DNA of 64,000 bases from Symsagittifera roscoffensis. Lineage: Eukaryota; Xenacoelomorpha; Acoela; Convolutidae. The stretch covers positions 32,092,401 to 32,156,400 of the forward strand of contig NC_087067.1 in assembly GCF_963678635.1 (NCBI RefSeq). Reading direction: 5' to 3'. Under the pieces are notes generated by a model, which was given only the letters and a program-made list of their open reading frames with translations, searched no databases and had not been told where the DNA came from. The translations under genes and the position numbers were made by a program. This document shows, piece by piece, positions 10,674 through 21,740 of this stretch. The stretch's first letter is position 1, and the number at the start of each line of letters is the position of its first letter.

Positions 10674-11825
10674 ATGCATGCGCCGGCGACGGTGGCAGCC
10701 TACCTGGCTTATCCATGTACCAGAACTGACTTGCAGGTACGATTGGCCTGGAGTTTGATGGGAATCAAGAAGGCGGAATATGAAGCCAACAACTACTCGA
10801 AATCAAAGGAACAGGAACAGGAATTGATGGAAGCCCTGCGAATGTTGGTTTCTAGAGACGATTCTGCGATAGCCTGGGCTAAGCGTAAGGATGCCCTTTG
10901 CTTCGTAATGTTCGTGGTGGATCGTATCCCCACTCTTGTATTGGGAGAATGTATAAAAACCATTCAGCAAGGGGGAGTTGATGGTGAACGAAACTTCCTG
11001 AGGGCACTCCTGGAGCTATATCAGGACATGCCGCTGGCCATACCAAATCGGGAGTCGAACGACATGGAGAGCTATCGCAGGTTGGAAGAAGTGAGAAGGT
11101 ATTCCAACAAAGAATTGAAAGTGAGTCGGGAGTTAGTTGAAGCAGCCAGGGGACAGAAAGACAATGCAACACTAGGGAAGTTGGAGTCGTTCCAATATGT
11201 GTCTGGCATACCGTGGATGGCATATAATCCCTTCGTGAATGAGGAGGCCAGGGAAGCTTACTTCGACTATGAGCAAGTCATAGTACTTGATTTCTGGGTA
11301 GAGCGAGTCAAGGAAACTGGCATGTTGATGGTGGAACAACCCAAGCTGGGAATTGTTTTGGAAGAACCCTCGGTTCCCGAGCTGAAGGGGCAAGTGAGTT
11401 TTCATTTTGGTTCTTGGGACGGTCCCTTGAAAACCAGCTTAATTATTATGTGGGAACTCAAGAAGCCTTCTTGGTGTCCACATCCAAACGCCGGTTTAAT
11501 CTGGGATATAACGGTAGATATTACGTTGGACTTGGATGATGACGCGAGTTTACACGATCTGGCCATGATACACCATCTGCTGGCCATGAGAGTAACGAAG
11601 CAGAAGAACAACCCATCCACGGAACCATCCGAAGGAAGTCCATCGAGTGACTGGCAGAGACAGGGCACCTGTCTAGCTCACAATAGTGGAATGGACGGAC
11701 ATGTGTGCAACTCGGAACATTGCTTGATTACACTGAGCGAGCAGTATCGCCAATTGGCACAACTTTATGGGAGATTGAGCATGTCAGATAAGAGTGGAAT
11801 GGAGTTGATCGCGGAATGTCAGTGA
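10674..11825 (+). pseudogene. ORF C, central part (unrecognised, conserved in a second copy)
   Basis: There are 383 codons in the same frame as the previous part, separated only by TAA 10659. Features are AKRKDALCFVMF, EEVRRYSNKEL, YVSGIPWMAYNPFVNEE and an aromatic region PLKTSLIIMWELKKPSW. A diverged copy on the minus strand at 29.1-29.8 kb keeps the order KDAMCF, EIRRFSNK, YVSGIMGVSYNPFLNDE. This shows that it is a real protein family and not a chance ORF. There is no catalytic signature I can name. It ends at TGA 11823. Confidence 0.65.
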
Positions 11826-11828
11826 GTA

Positions 11829-12350
11829 TTGGAAGTAAACTTGATCACTGCCTTGGGATTTTGCAGCATGACGAGCTCGATAGAATCACTGGAACGCCTG
11901 AAGCGTGCCCATGGGCTAGTGACGTCCCTCAGTGTGGAAGTATTCCCTGGAGCACTACAGACAGAGCAAAAGATCGGAGGCTGGCGAGAAGCTCTGGAAA
12001 ATGAAATGAAATTGAAGGATAGTGAGGCCTATCATAGAACTACTGGCTCGAAATATCTGGTGGGTTCCAGCTCTGCACCATATTGCAATAGTAGATACCC
12101 TACACACATGGTGGTGATGGATGCGAGGACACAGCAGGTGTTGGTCGACCAACTCTTCTCTGTACCAAAGTGCGTGAGGTTGGCCAGAATGTCGGAAAGG
12201 TCGCATGATTTGTTGGCGAAGATCATTCGGGCCGTCCCGAAGAGATCTGAAGGTGAGTTGCAAGATGTGGTGGGTGGAGAATTAATGAGATTGAACGAGG
12301 GTAATGTGAGTGAATTCCAGAAGAAACAAACGAGTGGAGCGCTATCATAG
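11829..12350 (+). pseudogene. ORF C, fourth part
   Basis: This continues in frame after TGA 11823. It is helical with LERLKRAHGLVTSL and contains a Tyr/Ser/Cys-rich patch (SAPYCNSRYPTHMVVMD) whose DNA (12021-12109) is duplicated just downstream at 12349-12437. The segment ends with the artificial sequence created by that duplication. It is unrecognised. Confidence 0.5.
12021..12109 (+). repeat. Direct repeat, source copy (89 bp)
   Basis: It is identical to 12349-12437 except for two substitutions. It lies inside ORF C and reads as normal coding sequence here, so it is the likely template for the downstream copy. Confidence 0.85.
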
Positions 12351-12437
12351 TGAGGCCTATCATAGAACTACTGGCTCGAAACATCTGGTGGGTTCGAGCT
12401 CTGCACCATATTGCAATAGTAGATACCCTACACACAT
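12349..12437 (+). repeat. Direct repeat, inserted copy (89 bp)
   Basis: This is the second copy of 12021-12109. The bases that follow include TTCTTAACGCACAGAA, which recurs at about 13011-13026 further along ORF C. The 130-bp block therefore looks assembled from two separate parts of the same gene. Confidence 0.8.
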
Positions 12438-12479
12438 TCTTAAGATACCCTTTCTTAACGCACAGAAGAAAAGGACGAT

Positions 12480-13292
12480 GTGCATAGAGTAATGATGGAA
12501 GTGGAACCGTTGTTGGGAGCCTCAGGGTATCGGACCCGAAGGAACATACTAATGACCCATGGGGAGTATCCTTGCCACTGCCTGGCGCAGACGTTATGGT
12601 ACCCCAAACGCGGGAATCTGGTGTTAGTGTGGGACGTGGAGGAGTTGTATTCCACGGGGTTGCCCGATCAAAGTCAACAAGTATCAATCGTAGTGGTTGG
12701 TGCCATTCTTGCGGTGAGATGGTTGGAGGCCAACGCGGGTACAAGTGGGCAGGAGACGGCCGTGCCGACACCTGAGCAGCTAAGCAACTTAAAGATGAAC
12801 CGCAACCTAGATCTTTTCAGAACCACCTGCAAGGTTCTGAGAATACCCAAAGCCATTCAAGGAATATGGTCAAGGCAAAGGTTGATGGCTTGGTTCCGTG
12901 CGGTGATGACATCATGGATGTATGAACGCGCGAAGCGTCACATGTCTAGGAACACGGAAGCCTATCAACCTTTCCAGCTAGATATAGGACCGGGAGCCTA
13001 TAAAAGAGCATTCTTAACGCACAGAAAAGCTGTTACCACGGCGGTGAAGCGAGTGGCTGGAGCACCTTGTGTGACTGAAACTGAAAAGAGAGAGGTCTTA
13101 CGAGCTGACCTAGAACGGAATGTGAACCTGTGTCTTCACAACCGCTTTTGCAGGAACCGGGAGCAAAAGTTGAATGTGGACTTGCTACCTTGTTGCAAAC
13201 CGAGGCTGTTGGGACAGGAGAGTTGGGGGACGGCCCGCAACTCCATGGACATGTTGGAGAAAGTCCTGGAAGACAGTGAAACTGAAGAGTAA
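12480..13292 (+). pseudogene. ORF C, C-terminal part
   Basis: There are 270 codons in the same frame as the parts upstream of the inserted block. It shows THGEYPCHCLAQTLWYP, a hydrophobic helix near SIVVVGAILAVRWL, basic helices (WMYERAKRHMSR, HRKAVTTAVKRV) and a Cys-rich end (NLCLHNRFCRNREQ, LLPCCKP). It ends in an acidic tail (EDSETEE) and TAA. A polypurine tract starts about 40 bases later, as expected at the end of the last ORF of an LTR element. It is unrecognised. Confidence 0.6.
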
Positions 13293-13329
13293 GAACAAGA
13301 AGCGATGGAATGAGGAAAAGTGAAGACGT

Positions 13330-13357
13330 AAAAAAGAAAGGGAGAGAAGGAGAAAAA
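13330..13357 (+). promoter_or_regulatory. Candidate polypurine tract
   Basis: A run of 28 purines directly follows the last ORF. In LTR retrotransposons such a tract primes plus-strand DNA and abuts the 3' LTR. The following CTTGATTGTC would place an LTR start near 13360. No matching 5' LTR is inside the window to confirm it. Confidence 0.5.
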
Positions 13358-13747
13358 CTTGATTGTCTCTGTGCGTTAAAACTTATACCAATCAACCAAG
13401 TTTGATTATTGAAACTGTTAAACTTATTGTTTTGATTTAGTTTGGTGAATTGAAAATTGTTGCAATTGTTGAAATTGTTGAAAGAAAATTTTAGTTGTGC
13501 TACTTATGTATTTATATAGAACATAGGTGAGTATATTTACCTATTTAAACACGACTGATGTTTTTAATCTGCGTAAGACACGTGTTCACTGTGTGGCGAC
13601 CTGGTAAGTTTGGGTAAGCTCGCTCGAAGAAGGTGAGTAACTCAATAACTTTCCTAGCCACAGAGTTTCTTAGTTTTAATATCAAATAGGACCGCATAAA
13701 TAACTAAATATACTTGGTCAGTGACATTAAGTTAATTTTAATGGGTG

Positions 13748-13783
13748 CGTGGCCGTGCCACGTCCCAACTTTTTAATCAGCAA
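13748..13783 (+). other. Hairpin plus ATCAGCAA box, second copy
   Basis: CGTGGC/GCCACG form a 6-bp stem around CGT, and ATCAGCAA begins 13 bases downstream. It matches the layout at 4191-4232, although the surrounding bases differ. Confidence 0.55.
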
Positions 13784-14060
13784 GAGCGAAAAAGAAGTTT
13801 ATGGCGAGATGACGTGAGAATGACGAAAAAGAAATTTTATCTAGGACACTCCTCATGGTGCAAATTTTGTGAAAATATTGAACGGCAGTAGATTACGTAT
13901 GATGCCATTTGTGACACGTAGCGAATTGAGGTGGAGTAGATAAATTTTATTTTCTTATGCAATTTTTAAGGTTGATTGTAGAGAACTGGAACACTACTTG
14001 ACAATAACCCGGTGTTATGCGATCAATAGGGACATTGATGGTGACTGTCCGGGGAGTATG

Positions 14061-14081
14061 TGCCAGTCTGCCAGACTGGCA
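14061..14081. repeat. 21-bp palindrome
   Basis: TGCCAGTCTG and CAGACTGGCA are perfect inverted 10-mers around a single C. It could be a dimeric protein-binding site in the LTR-like region. Confidence 0.6.
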
Positions 14082-14314
14082 GAGAGCAACTTTCCGGCGG
14101 CGAAACACGAAAAAACGGTTATTGGCCTTAACGACGAAAAAGTGCTGCGAAGGAGGGTAGAGATATTCTAGAAATTTCAATTTTCATAATTTCGATTGTC
14201 GGACGAATATTTCCCAGAAATACGAAAAACGGCCATTTTGACTGAAAAAGGCGAAAAAGTCAGAACAACAGCAAATCTAGTGGAAAACAGTCGCACGTTA
14301 AGACAGAAAAACGA

Positions 14315-14349
14315 AGCCTCTTATCGTGACGATCACGCACGATAAGGCT
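14315..14349 (+). other. Strong stem-loop in LTR-like region
   Basis: AGCC-TTATCGTG pairs with CACGATAA-GGCT, 12 base pairs with a two-base TC bulge and a nine-base loop. It could be an RNA structure of the LTR (R/U5) or a 3'-end signal. Confidence 0.55.
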
Positions 14350-14905
14350 CTTAGCAGAAGAAGATAGTGGTAAAGGAGGCTTCAGTGGGGAAGTGGTGGA
14401 GAGCAGTACCCTCCCGTGCCACAAATTGGGAGTGATAACGACGTTATCTCGAGGAAAACACGGAAGCGGAGGCTCGGTCCCCCAGAGACTGATATATGGT
14501 GAAAGACTATGGTAAACTAATTTTTTAGCTACTCTGATGCCATAGAACTTTGAATTAACACCGGTATTATTTAATATTTTAGAATATGAGTAGCTAGGAA
14601 GAGGAAAGGGTCAATCCATATCCAATGGATTTAACATAGAACTGTCACCAAAAACATAATAAAATAGGACACTCGAGCCGTGTTTTCAATAGCAATCACG
14701 TAGTCTGAGGATCCGAGACCCAGCTATGTGGTTGTGTTTGCATGTAAACGAAAGCTGATCAAAAAACGTTTGACTTATGGCCTAAACATAGTAACTTTTT
14801 ACTTGGCCCTAAACAGACCAGAAAATCAACTGGCAAGGTCGAGACGATGAAAAACGAGTAGGATTAAGGTAACTGACGCCTGCCAGTCGTTAATAGGTAC
14901 TTTTT

Positions 14906-16939
14906 CTACGCTCCGTCACTGTGTAGTATTTGGGCGAATGTTACAGCATCTTTCGCTCCTACTGCTGAGGCTAATAAAGTGCGTAAAGCGAGTAGACGAG
15001 CGGAAGAAACGCCCAAACCGCCTTTGGCTGCCGGGAGAACTGCTTGTAAAAACTGGTTATCATCCATATTCACATTAATGACCTTGCATAACGAATTTCT
15101 TAATAATTTGTCGTAGCGTTCCAAAAAATTCAGTTTGCAAAAAACATGGGCTCGTATGCAAAATTTATAGGAGTTTTGGCATGCTAAAGCAATTTTTCAG
15201 GAGGTAAAAACCAAAATAGGCGTCTAGTTTGTCAATGACATCCGAGATTTTTTCAAGCTCCTTAATTTTTTCGTCGAGCAATTCTTTTCGGCGAAATTCG
15301 CCGATTGGAGATCCTAAACTGAGGAGTTCTTCTTTTGTTTTTATTTTTATTTTGTGGCATATTTTTCGAAATTGTGTTAAAATTGAATTATATGTGTGCT
15401 AGTAGTCGGTCCCAAAAAACAAAGTTCGCACTTCTCAGCGTTCAAGCTCAGGCCGTAAATTTGTTCCGATTTCGGAATGTTTTTAAGGTCCCGGAGTACT
15501 ACCTTATAGTCGTCGGCTAAATTTCCATCATCTAAATACCAGATGTTAATTTTCGACTCCAACTGTTTGGATAGTGTATGAGTTATTTCCGCAAAAAGGG
15601 TGGGGCTTCAATATCACCATGCTTAGTTCCGTCTTCTGACATTATGACAGAGCTTCCGTAAAAAAGGTAACTAGGTTTACCATACGCGCATTTTGTGTAA
15701 TTATACAATTCGGGGCGATTTGAATAAACGTGATTCAGCATCGTTTCTCTGTTTAGAGAATTGAAGGCATTCCTAAAATCTAGTTTTAAAGGAACAGTGC
15801 ATTTTGGATTGTCGTCGCGTTCAATTGTGTTTCGAAACGAGTGTGCAGCTATTGCTGCTCCTCGTTTGGTATCGCATCCTACCTGTACATTTCAGAAAAA
15901 ATTTTGTCGCATGGAGAAGGCCTTGCTTCCAGCTCATTTAGACGCGATACGTCTCAGCGTGTTGCCTATGGCAATCTGTCTCAACCCTCCGTCTATCTTT
16001 TTGAGGGCGATAAGCTTTGCGCCAAAAAAGAAAGATCTAAGGGGTTCGGGTTTTTTGCCATCTTCAATGAGGTTTATCAGCTTAGTTAGCGATTTCAGAA
16101 AACTAAGTCCTGCACTGCCATTCGACTTACTAACAAGATCTTTAAAAACTTGAGGATATATTTTATCAGTACCTGCCGATGATCCGTTCGGAAAGGACAT
16201 CATCGCTTTGTATAGGTCGAAATCGGTTACGAAAAAACTATCCAAATTTTCTGGATTTGGAGCTGCAAATTTGGCTCGCTGAGGGTGCTTAGCCAACAAT
16301 GTTTGATAGTTATCAGTTGAAAAAGGAGCAATTTTGTCGTCCGAAGCAGCAAGCTTTTTTCCTCCCTTTACATTTCCTTCATAGAGCTTACTATTATTAG
16401 CTTTATTCTCTGCTCGAGGTCACTCAGAGGCGGGCTTGAAACTTGGGGATGGTGTTTTGGAAGTGACACATCATTTGCTAGATTTTTTTTAATCATCAAA
16501 GAGCTCATGCTTGTGGTCTGTTTCCGTCCACTTCTTTTGGGTTGCTCCAAAAAAAAAACAAGAACAACGTTTAAAAAAAAAGCCATTTTCTAACATCATC
16601 TACAATGTAGACGATCTCATTTATTTTGTCTGACAGACTTTCCGCCAAGGGAACACGCGAGTCTTTTGCTACTCTCGTGAGTACTCGGACATTTGAGATG
16701 GCTGTATTAACATAATTGTCTAGCACTAAATCATTACCTATTGTTGCTTTATTAACAGATTTTACACCAACGCATAAAAGACACTGAAACCGTTGGGTTT
16801 TTCTAGAGTCGCTAAGAGAAATATTTACACAACTGATATCATACCAACTAGAAGAACAACAATCACATATAATCCAATTTATCAGTCCTGAAGGTTTTAA
16901 GCAACGTTTGCTTGTAGACTCTTTGTTGTTTTTCCTCAT
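14906..16939 (-). pseudogene. Zinc-finger/reverse transcriptase of a non-LTR element, copy 1
   Basis: Read on the minus strand from 16939. A Cys-rich N-terminus (WIICDCC ... WYDISC ... FQCLLC) resembles the C-terminal half of a PHD finger. The RT fingers read SSAGTDKIYPQVF, FFFGAKLIALKK and GGLRQIAIGNTLRR. Motif A is VPLKLDFRNAFNS (Asp near 15779). Motif B reads HGDIEAP instead of the usual QGDPLGP. Motif C is IWYLDDGN (YLDD at 15528-15539). A thumb/connection region contains LPAAKGGLGV. Stops and frameshifts separate these blocks, including in 15565-15930 and 15125-15376. No endonuclease was seen. Non-LTR type is clear; the clade is not. Confidence 0.85.
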
Positions 16940-17800
16940 CTTGACGCAGCATATAGGTAAAAAAAGGATTTTGACTGGATTTTAGGGGACTGAACTAACC
17001 CATGATAAGCGATTAGTAGGAATTTTATAAATCAGCGAATAAACAAAAATAAAAGACAATTAAATTAAATTAAATTTTGAAATCGAAATATAAAAACCAA
17101 AAACAAGGAACAATCTCACCCGAGCTCAGTAGGTCCAGCGGTGCACCACAAGATTCTTCAAGCCAGTTCCAGTTTCCTACCTCCCCACAGAAAGCCACTT
17201 GACAGACCTGTCTCTAAAATCCCTCAGAGGGCGCTCCACAAACAGGCACAAACATCAAACATAACAAATCTGTTTAATAAGTTTATCACAACAATTAGGC
17301 TAAAAGCCTAATCGGTCGATAATGGATATTTTTGCAACCGCAATACAGATACAATGGAGTACAAAAAAATTCGGCAAGTATTAGGTATTTGAAACAAGAA
17401 AAACTTTTTGATTGGAAACAGAGAAATTTTTAAAGGAAGATACGGGCGTGGAGGCGTGGTCTGTTGAACTTCAAGAGGAGGCAAACGACCAGTAAGTGGT
17501 AAGATACTGTTGTGATTGTTTTTTTGCTGAGAGCCACATGAGTTTAAGTGCTCGTGTCCCGCAAAAAACAAAGATCACCGCAATATTGCTGCCACTATCA
17601 CTCCTTAGATTGGTTCTGGAAAAAAACCTCTCCTGGAAACTTGTGTTAGATTATCTGAAACATTTTAACTAAATTTCTCAGAAAATCACTTGAAAACATT
17701 ATACAAGATTTTCTACGGTTTCGCGTTCCTGATAACGGTGTTTTTTTTGGAAGAAGCGGTGCACAGCTTTCAATTAAAAAGATTTTTGATTAAGTAATTT
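16940..17800. other. Non-coding stretch in duplication copy 1
   Basis: I see no gene here. It contains an AT-rich block with TTAAATTAAATTAAATT (about 17058-17075), a C-rich stretch around 17118-17250 and a short open frame on the minus strand without recognisable domains. The same holds for 20576-21440 in copy 2. Confidence 0.5.
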
Positions 17801-17833
17801 TCAAACGTTTTCGCAACTATGTGCATCGTCAGG
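17801..17833 (-). ncRNA. Degenerate hammerhead-like motif
   Basis: On the minus strand CTGACGA is followed by TGCACATAGTTGC and GAAAACG. This keeps the hammerhead core CUGANGA and GAAA around an imperfect helix II. Helix III pairing is poor, so activity is unlikely. The duplicate is at 21441-21473. Confidence 0.4.
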
Positions 17834-17890
17834 ATTTTTACAATAAACTAATCTAAATAACTTGAGAAAGCGTTACAAATGTAAACTCAA

Positions 17891-17924
17891 ACAAACGGTT
17901 TCGCACATTTTCGTGCATCTTCAG
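17891..17924 (-). ncRNA. Hammerhead-like motif, copy 1
   Basis: The minus strand reads CTGAAGA, T, GCAC-loop-GTGC, GAAA, CCGTTTG. Core and helix II are good; one helix III pair is lost. It sits in non-coding DNA upstream of a Penelope endonuclease, and Penelope-like elements are known to carry minimal hammerheads in their pseudo-LTRs. Confidence 0.5.
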
Positions 17925-18101
17925 CTTTCAAAAACTCTAAACTAACTGTACAAAATGATCAAAGATCATAAAACATGTCATACACATCACTATTTTAAAA
18001 TTTAACTATGGTTACGATTATCTTCTATTTAAACTCCTACCTACCACTCTCACTACCACACTGCCTGATATGCTGTCCAACTGGGGATACTGAAATCAAA
18101 A

Positions 18102-18392
18102 GTGGTGTACAGACTTCAATGTTGTGGGGGCAAATCTATCTATGTAGGCCAGACGGTCCGACATCTCAACACAAGGACTGAGGAACATCGAAAAGAGGAT
18201 ACCCCAACTGGACAGCACATAATGCAGTGTGGTAGTGAGAGTGGTAAGTCGGAGTTTAAATGGAAAATAATCGACCAGGCGTCCAGCAGCTTTATGTTAC
18301 TTACATTAGAGGCGCTGCAGATTAGGAAAGAGAGACCGGCAACTAACACGGGCGACGAATTTAAAAGTTGGGAGCTGACACTGAGGCTATAG
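18102..18392 (+). pseudogene. Penelope-like GIY-YIG endonuclease fragment, copy 1
   Basis: GIY-YIG nucleases nick the target for Penelope-like element (PLE) insertion. Visible are VVYRLQCCGG (the GIY strand with the Cys typical of PLEs), IYVGQT (YIG), LNTRTEEHR (catalytic Arg region) and TLEALQI (catalytic Glu), then NTGDEF. It ends at a TAG. The RT part of a PLE is absent upstream, so this is a C-terminal fragment of about 97 codons, open throughout. Confidence 0.85.
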
Positions 18393-18536
18393 TTACAGTA
18401 TCGGAAAATGGCCTAAACATAGTAACTTTTTACTTGGCCCTAAACAGACCAGAAAATCAACTGGCAAGGTCGAGACGATGAAAAACGAGTAGGATTAAGG
18501 TAACTGACGCCTGCCAGTCGTTAATAGGTACTTTTT

Positions 18537-20575
18537 CTACGCTCCGTCACTGTGTAGTATTTGGGCGAATGTTACAGCATCTTTCGCTCCTACTGCTGAG
18601 GCTAATAAAGTGCGTAAAGCGAGCAGACGAGCGGAAGAAACGCCCAAACCGCCATTGGCTGCCGGGAGAACTGCTTGTAAAAACTGGTTATCATCCATAT
18701 TCACATTAATGACCTTGCACAACGAATTTCTTAATAATTTGTCGTAGCGTTCCAAAAAATTCAGTTTGCAAAAAACATGGGCTCGTATGCAAAATTTATA
18801 GGAGTTTTGGCATGCTAAAGCAATTTTTCAGGAGGTAAAAACCAAAATAGGCGTCTAGTTTGTCAATGACATCCGAGATTTTTTCAAGCTCCTTAATTTT
18901 TTCGTCGAGCAATTCTTTTCGGCGAAATTCGCCGATTGGAGATCCTAAACTGAGGAGTTCTTCTTTTGTTTTTATTTTTATTTTGTGGCATATTTTTCGA
19001 AATTGTGTTAAAATTGAATTATATGTGTGCTAGTAGTCGGTCCCAAAAAACAAAGTTCGCACTTCTCAGCGTTCAAGCTCAGGCCGTAAATTTGTTCCGA
19101 TTTCGGAATGTTTTTAAGGTCCCGGAGTACTACCTTATAGTCGTCGGCTAAATTTCCATCATCTAAATACCAGATGTTAATTTTCGACTCCAACTGTTTG
19201 GATAGTGTATGAGTTATTTCCGCAAAAAGGGTGGGGCTTCAATATCACCATGCTTAGTTCCGTCTTCTGACATTATGACAGAGCTTCCGTAAAAAAGGTA
19301 ACTAGGTTTACCATACGCACATTTTGTGAAATTATACAATTCGGGGCGATTTGAATAAACGTGATTCAGCATCGTTTCTCTGTTTAGAGAATTGAAGGCA
19401 TTCCTAAAATCTAGTTTTAAAGGAACAGTGCATTTTGGATTGTCGTCGCGTTCAATTGTGTTTCGAAACGAGTGTGCAGCTATTGCTGCTCCTCGTTTGG
19501 TATCGCATCCTACCTATACATTTCAGAAAAAATTTTGTCACTCGGAGAAGGCCTTGCTTCCAGCTCATTTAGACGCGATACGTCTCAGCGTGTTGCCTAT
19601 GGCAATCTGTCTCAACCCTCCGTCTATCTTTTTGAGGGCGATAAGCTTTGCGCCAAAAAAGAAAGATCTAAGGGGTTCGGGTTTTTTTGCCATCTTCAAT
19701 GAGGTTTATCAGCTTAGTTAGCGATTTCAGAAAACTAAGTCCTGCACTGCCATTCGACTTACTAACAAGATCTTTAAAAACTTGAGGATATATTTTATCA
19801 GTACCTGCCGATGATCCGTTCGGAAAGGACATCATCGCTTTGTATAGGTCGAAATCGGTTACGAAAAAACTATCCAAATTTTCTGGATTTGGAGCTGCAA
19901 ATTTGGCTCGCTGAGGGTGCTTAGCCAACAATGTTTGATAGTTATCAGTTGAAAAAGGAGCAATTTTGTCATCCGAAGCAGCAAGCTTTTTTCCTCCCTT
20001 TACATTTCCTTCATAGAGCTTACTATTATTAGCTTTATTCTCTGCTCGAGGTCACTCAGAGGCGGGCTTGAAACTTGGGGATGGTGTTTTGGAAGTGACA
20101 CGTCATTTGCTAGATTTTTTTTAATCATCAAAGAGCTCATGCCATGCTTGTGGTCTGTTTCCGTCCACTTCTTTTGGGTTGCTCCAAAAAAAAACAAGAA
20201 CAACGTTAAAAAAAAAAGCCATTTTCTAACATCATCTACATTGTAGACGATGTCATTTATTTTGTCTGACAGACTTTCCGCCAAGGGAACACGCGAGTTT
20301 TTTGCTACTCTCGTGAGTACTCGGACATTTGAGATGGCTGTATTAACATAATTGTCTAGCACTAAATCATTACCTATTGTTGCTTTATTAACAGATTTTA
20401 CACCAACGCATAAAAGACACTGAAACCGTTGGGTTTTTCTAGAGTCGCTAAGAGAAATATTTACACAACTGATATCATACCAACTAGAAGAACAACAATC
20501 ACATATAATCCAATTTATCAGTCCTGAAGGTTTTAAGCAACCTTTGCTTGTAGACTCTTTGTTGTTTTTCCTCAT
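18537..20575 (-). pseudogene. Zinc-finger/reverse transcriptase of a non-LTR element, copy 2
   Basis: This is the duplicate of the RT in copy 1, with the same motif order and YLDD on the minus strand near 19159-19170. Differences are small: the Cys-rich N-terminal frame stays open longer here (20000-20575, 191 codons), and A-to-N type changes occur in the thumb (LPAANGGLG). Shared disruptions between the two copies imply that the RT was already dead when the segment duplicated. Confidence 0.85.
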
Positions 20576-21529
20576 CTTGACGCAGCATATAGGTAAAAAA
20601 AGGATTTTGACTGGATTTTAGGGGACTGAACTAACCCATGATAAGCGATTAGTAGGAATTTTATAAATCAGCGAATAAACAAAAATAAAAGACAATTAAA
20701 TTAAATTAAATTTTGAAATCGAAATATAAAACCAAAAACGAGGAACAATCTCACCCGAGCTCAGTAGGTCCAGCGGTGCACCACAAGACTCTTCAAGCCA
20801 GTTCCAGTTTCCTACCTCCCCACAGAAAAACACTTGACAGACCTGTCTCTAAAATCCCTCAGAGGGCGCTCCACAAACAGGCACAAACATCAAACATAAC
20901 AAATCTGTTTAATAAGTTTATCACAACAATTAGGCTAAAAGCCTAATCGGTCGATAATGGATATTTTTGCAACCGCAATACAGATACAATGGAGTACAAA
21001 AAAATTCGGCAAGTATTAGGTATTTGAAACAAGAAAAACTTTTTGATTGGAAACAGAGAAATTTTTAAAGGAAGATACGGGCGTGGAGGCGTGGTCTGTT
21101 GAACTTCAGGAGGAGGCAAACGACCAGTAAGTGGTAAGATACTGTTGTGATTGTTTTTTTTTGCTGAGAGCCACATGAGTTTAAGTGCTCGTGTCCCGCA
21201 AAAAACAAAGATCACCGCAATATTGCTGCCACTATCACTCCTTAGATTGGTTCTGGAAAAAAACCTCTCCTGGAAACTTGTGTTAGATTATCTGAAACAT
21301 TTTAACTAAATTTCTCAGAAAATCACTTGAAAACATTATACAAGATTTTCTACGGTTTCGCGATCCTGATAACGGTGTTTTTTTTTTGGAAGAAGCGGTG
21401 CACAGCTTTCAATTAAAAAGATTTTTGATTAAGTAATTTTCAAACGTTTTCGCAACTATGTGCATCGTCAGGATTTTTACAATAAACTAATCTAAATAAC
21501 TTGAGAAAGCGTTACAAATGTAAACTCAA

Positions 21530-21563
21530 ACAAACGGTTTTGCACATTTTCGTGCATCTTCAG
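21530..21563 (-). ncRNA. Hammerhead-like motif, copy 2
   Basis: This is the duplicate of 17891-17924 with one further change in the GAAA region (TTTTGCAC on the plus strand against TTTCGCAC), which breaks the core. Confidence 0.45.
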
Positions 21564-21740
21564 CTTTCAAAAACTCTAAACTAACTGTACAAAATGATCA
21601 AAGATCATAAAACATGTCATACACATCACTATTTTAAAATTTAACTATGGTTACGATTATCTTCTATTTAAACTCCTACCTACCACTCTCACTACCACAC
21701 TGCCTGATATGCTGTCCAACTGGGGATACTGTAACCAAAA

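Larger units (their letters stand above)
13358..14778 (+). other. Non-coding region after ORF C, candidate 3' LTR
   Basis: About 1.4 kb has no supported gene. It contains a TATA-like stretch (TATTTATATAG near 13508), a GACCTGG box, the hairpin/ATCAGCAA pair at 13748-13783, a 21-bp palindrome and a 12-bp stem-loop. Layout and position after a polypurine tract suggest LTR plus flanking DNA. LTR ends were not identified. Confidence 0.4.
14779..18409 (+). repeat. 3.63-kb tandem duplication, copy 1
   Basis: It starts at GGCCTAAACATAG and ends at TATCGGAAAAT, directly followed by the same start sequence of copy 2. The offset between equivalent points is 3631 at the left and about 3639 at the right, so the copies differ by few substitutions and small indels. 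Each copy holds a minus-strand RT gene and a plus-strand GIY-YIG fragment. Confidence 0.9.

Noticed and set aside
4383-13292. Endogenous viral genome (dsDNA or RNA virus)
   Set aside because: No capsid, polymerase or helicase motif is recognisable. The setting next to Ty3 integrase, the polypurine tract and repeated LTR-like leaders favour a retroelement cassette.
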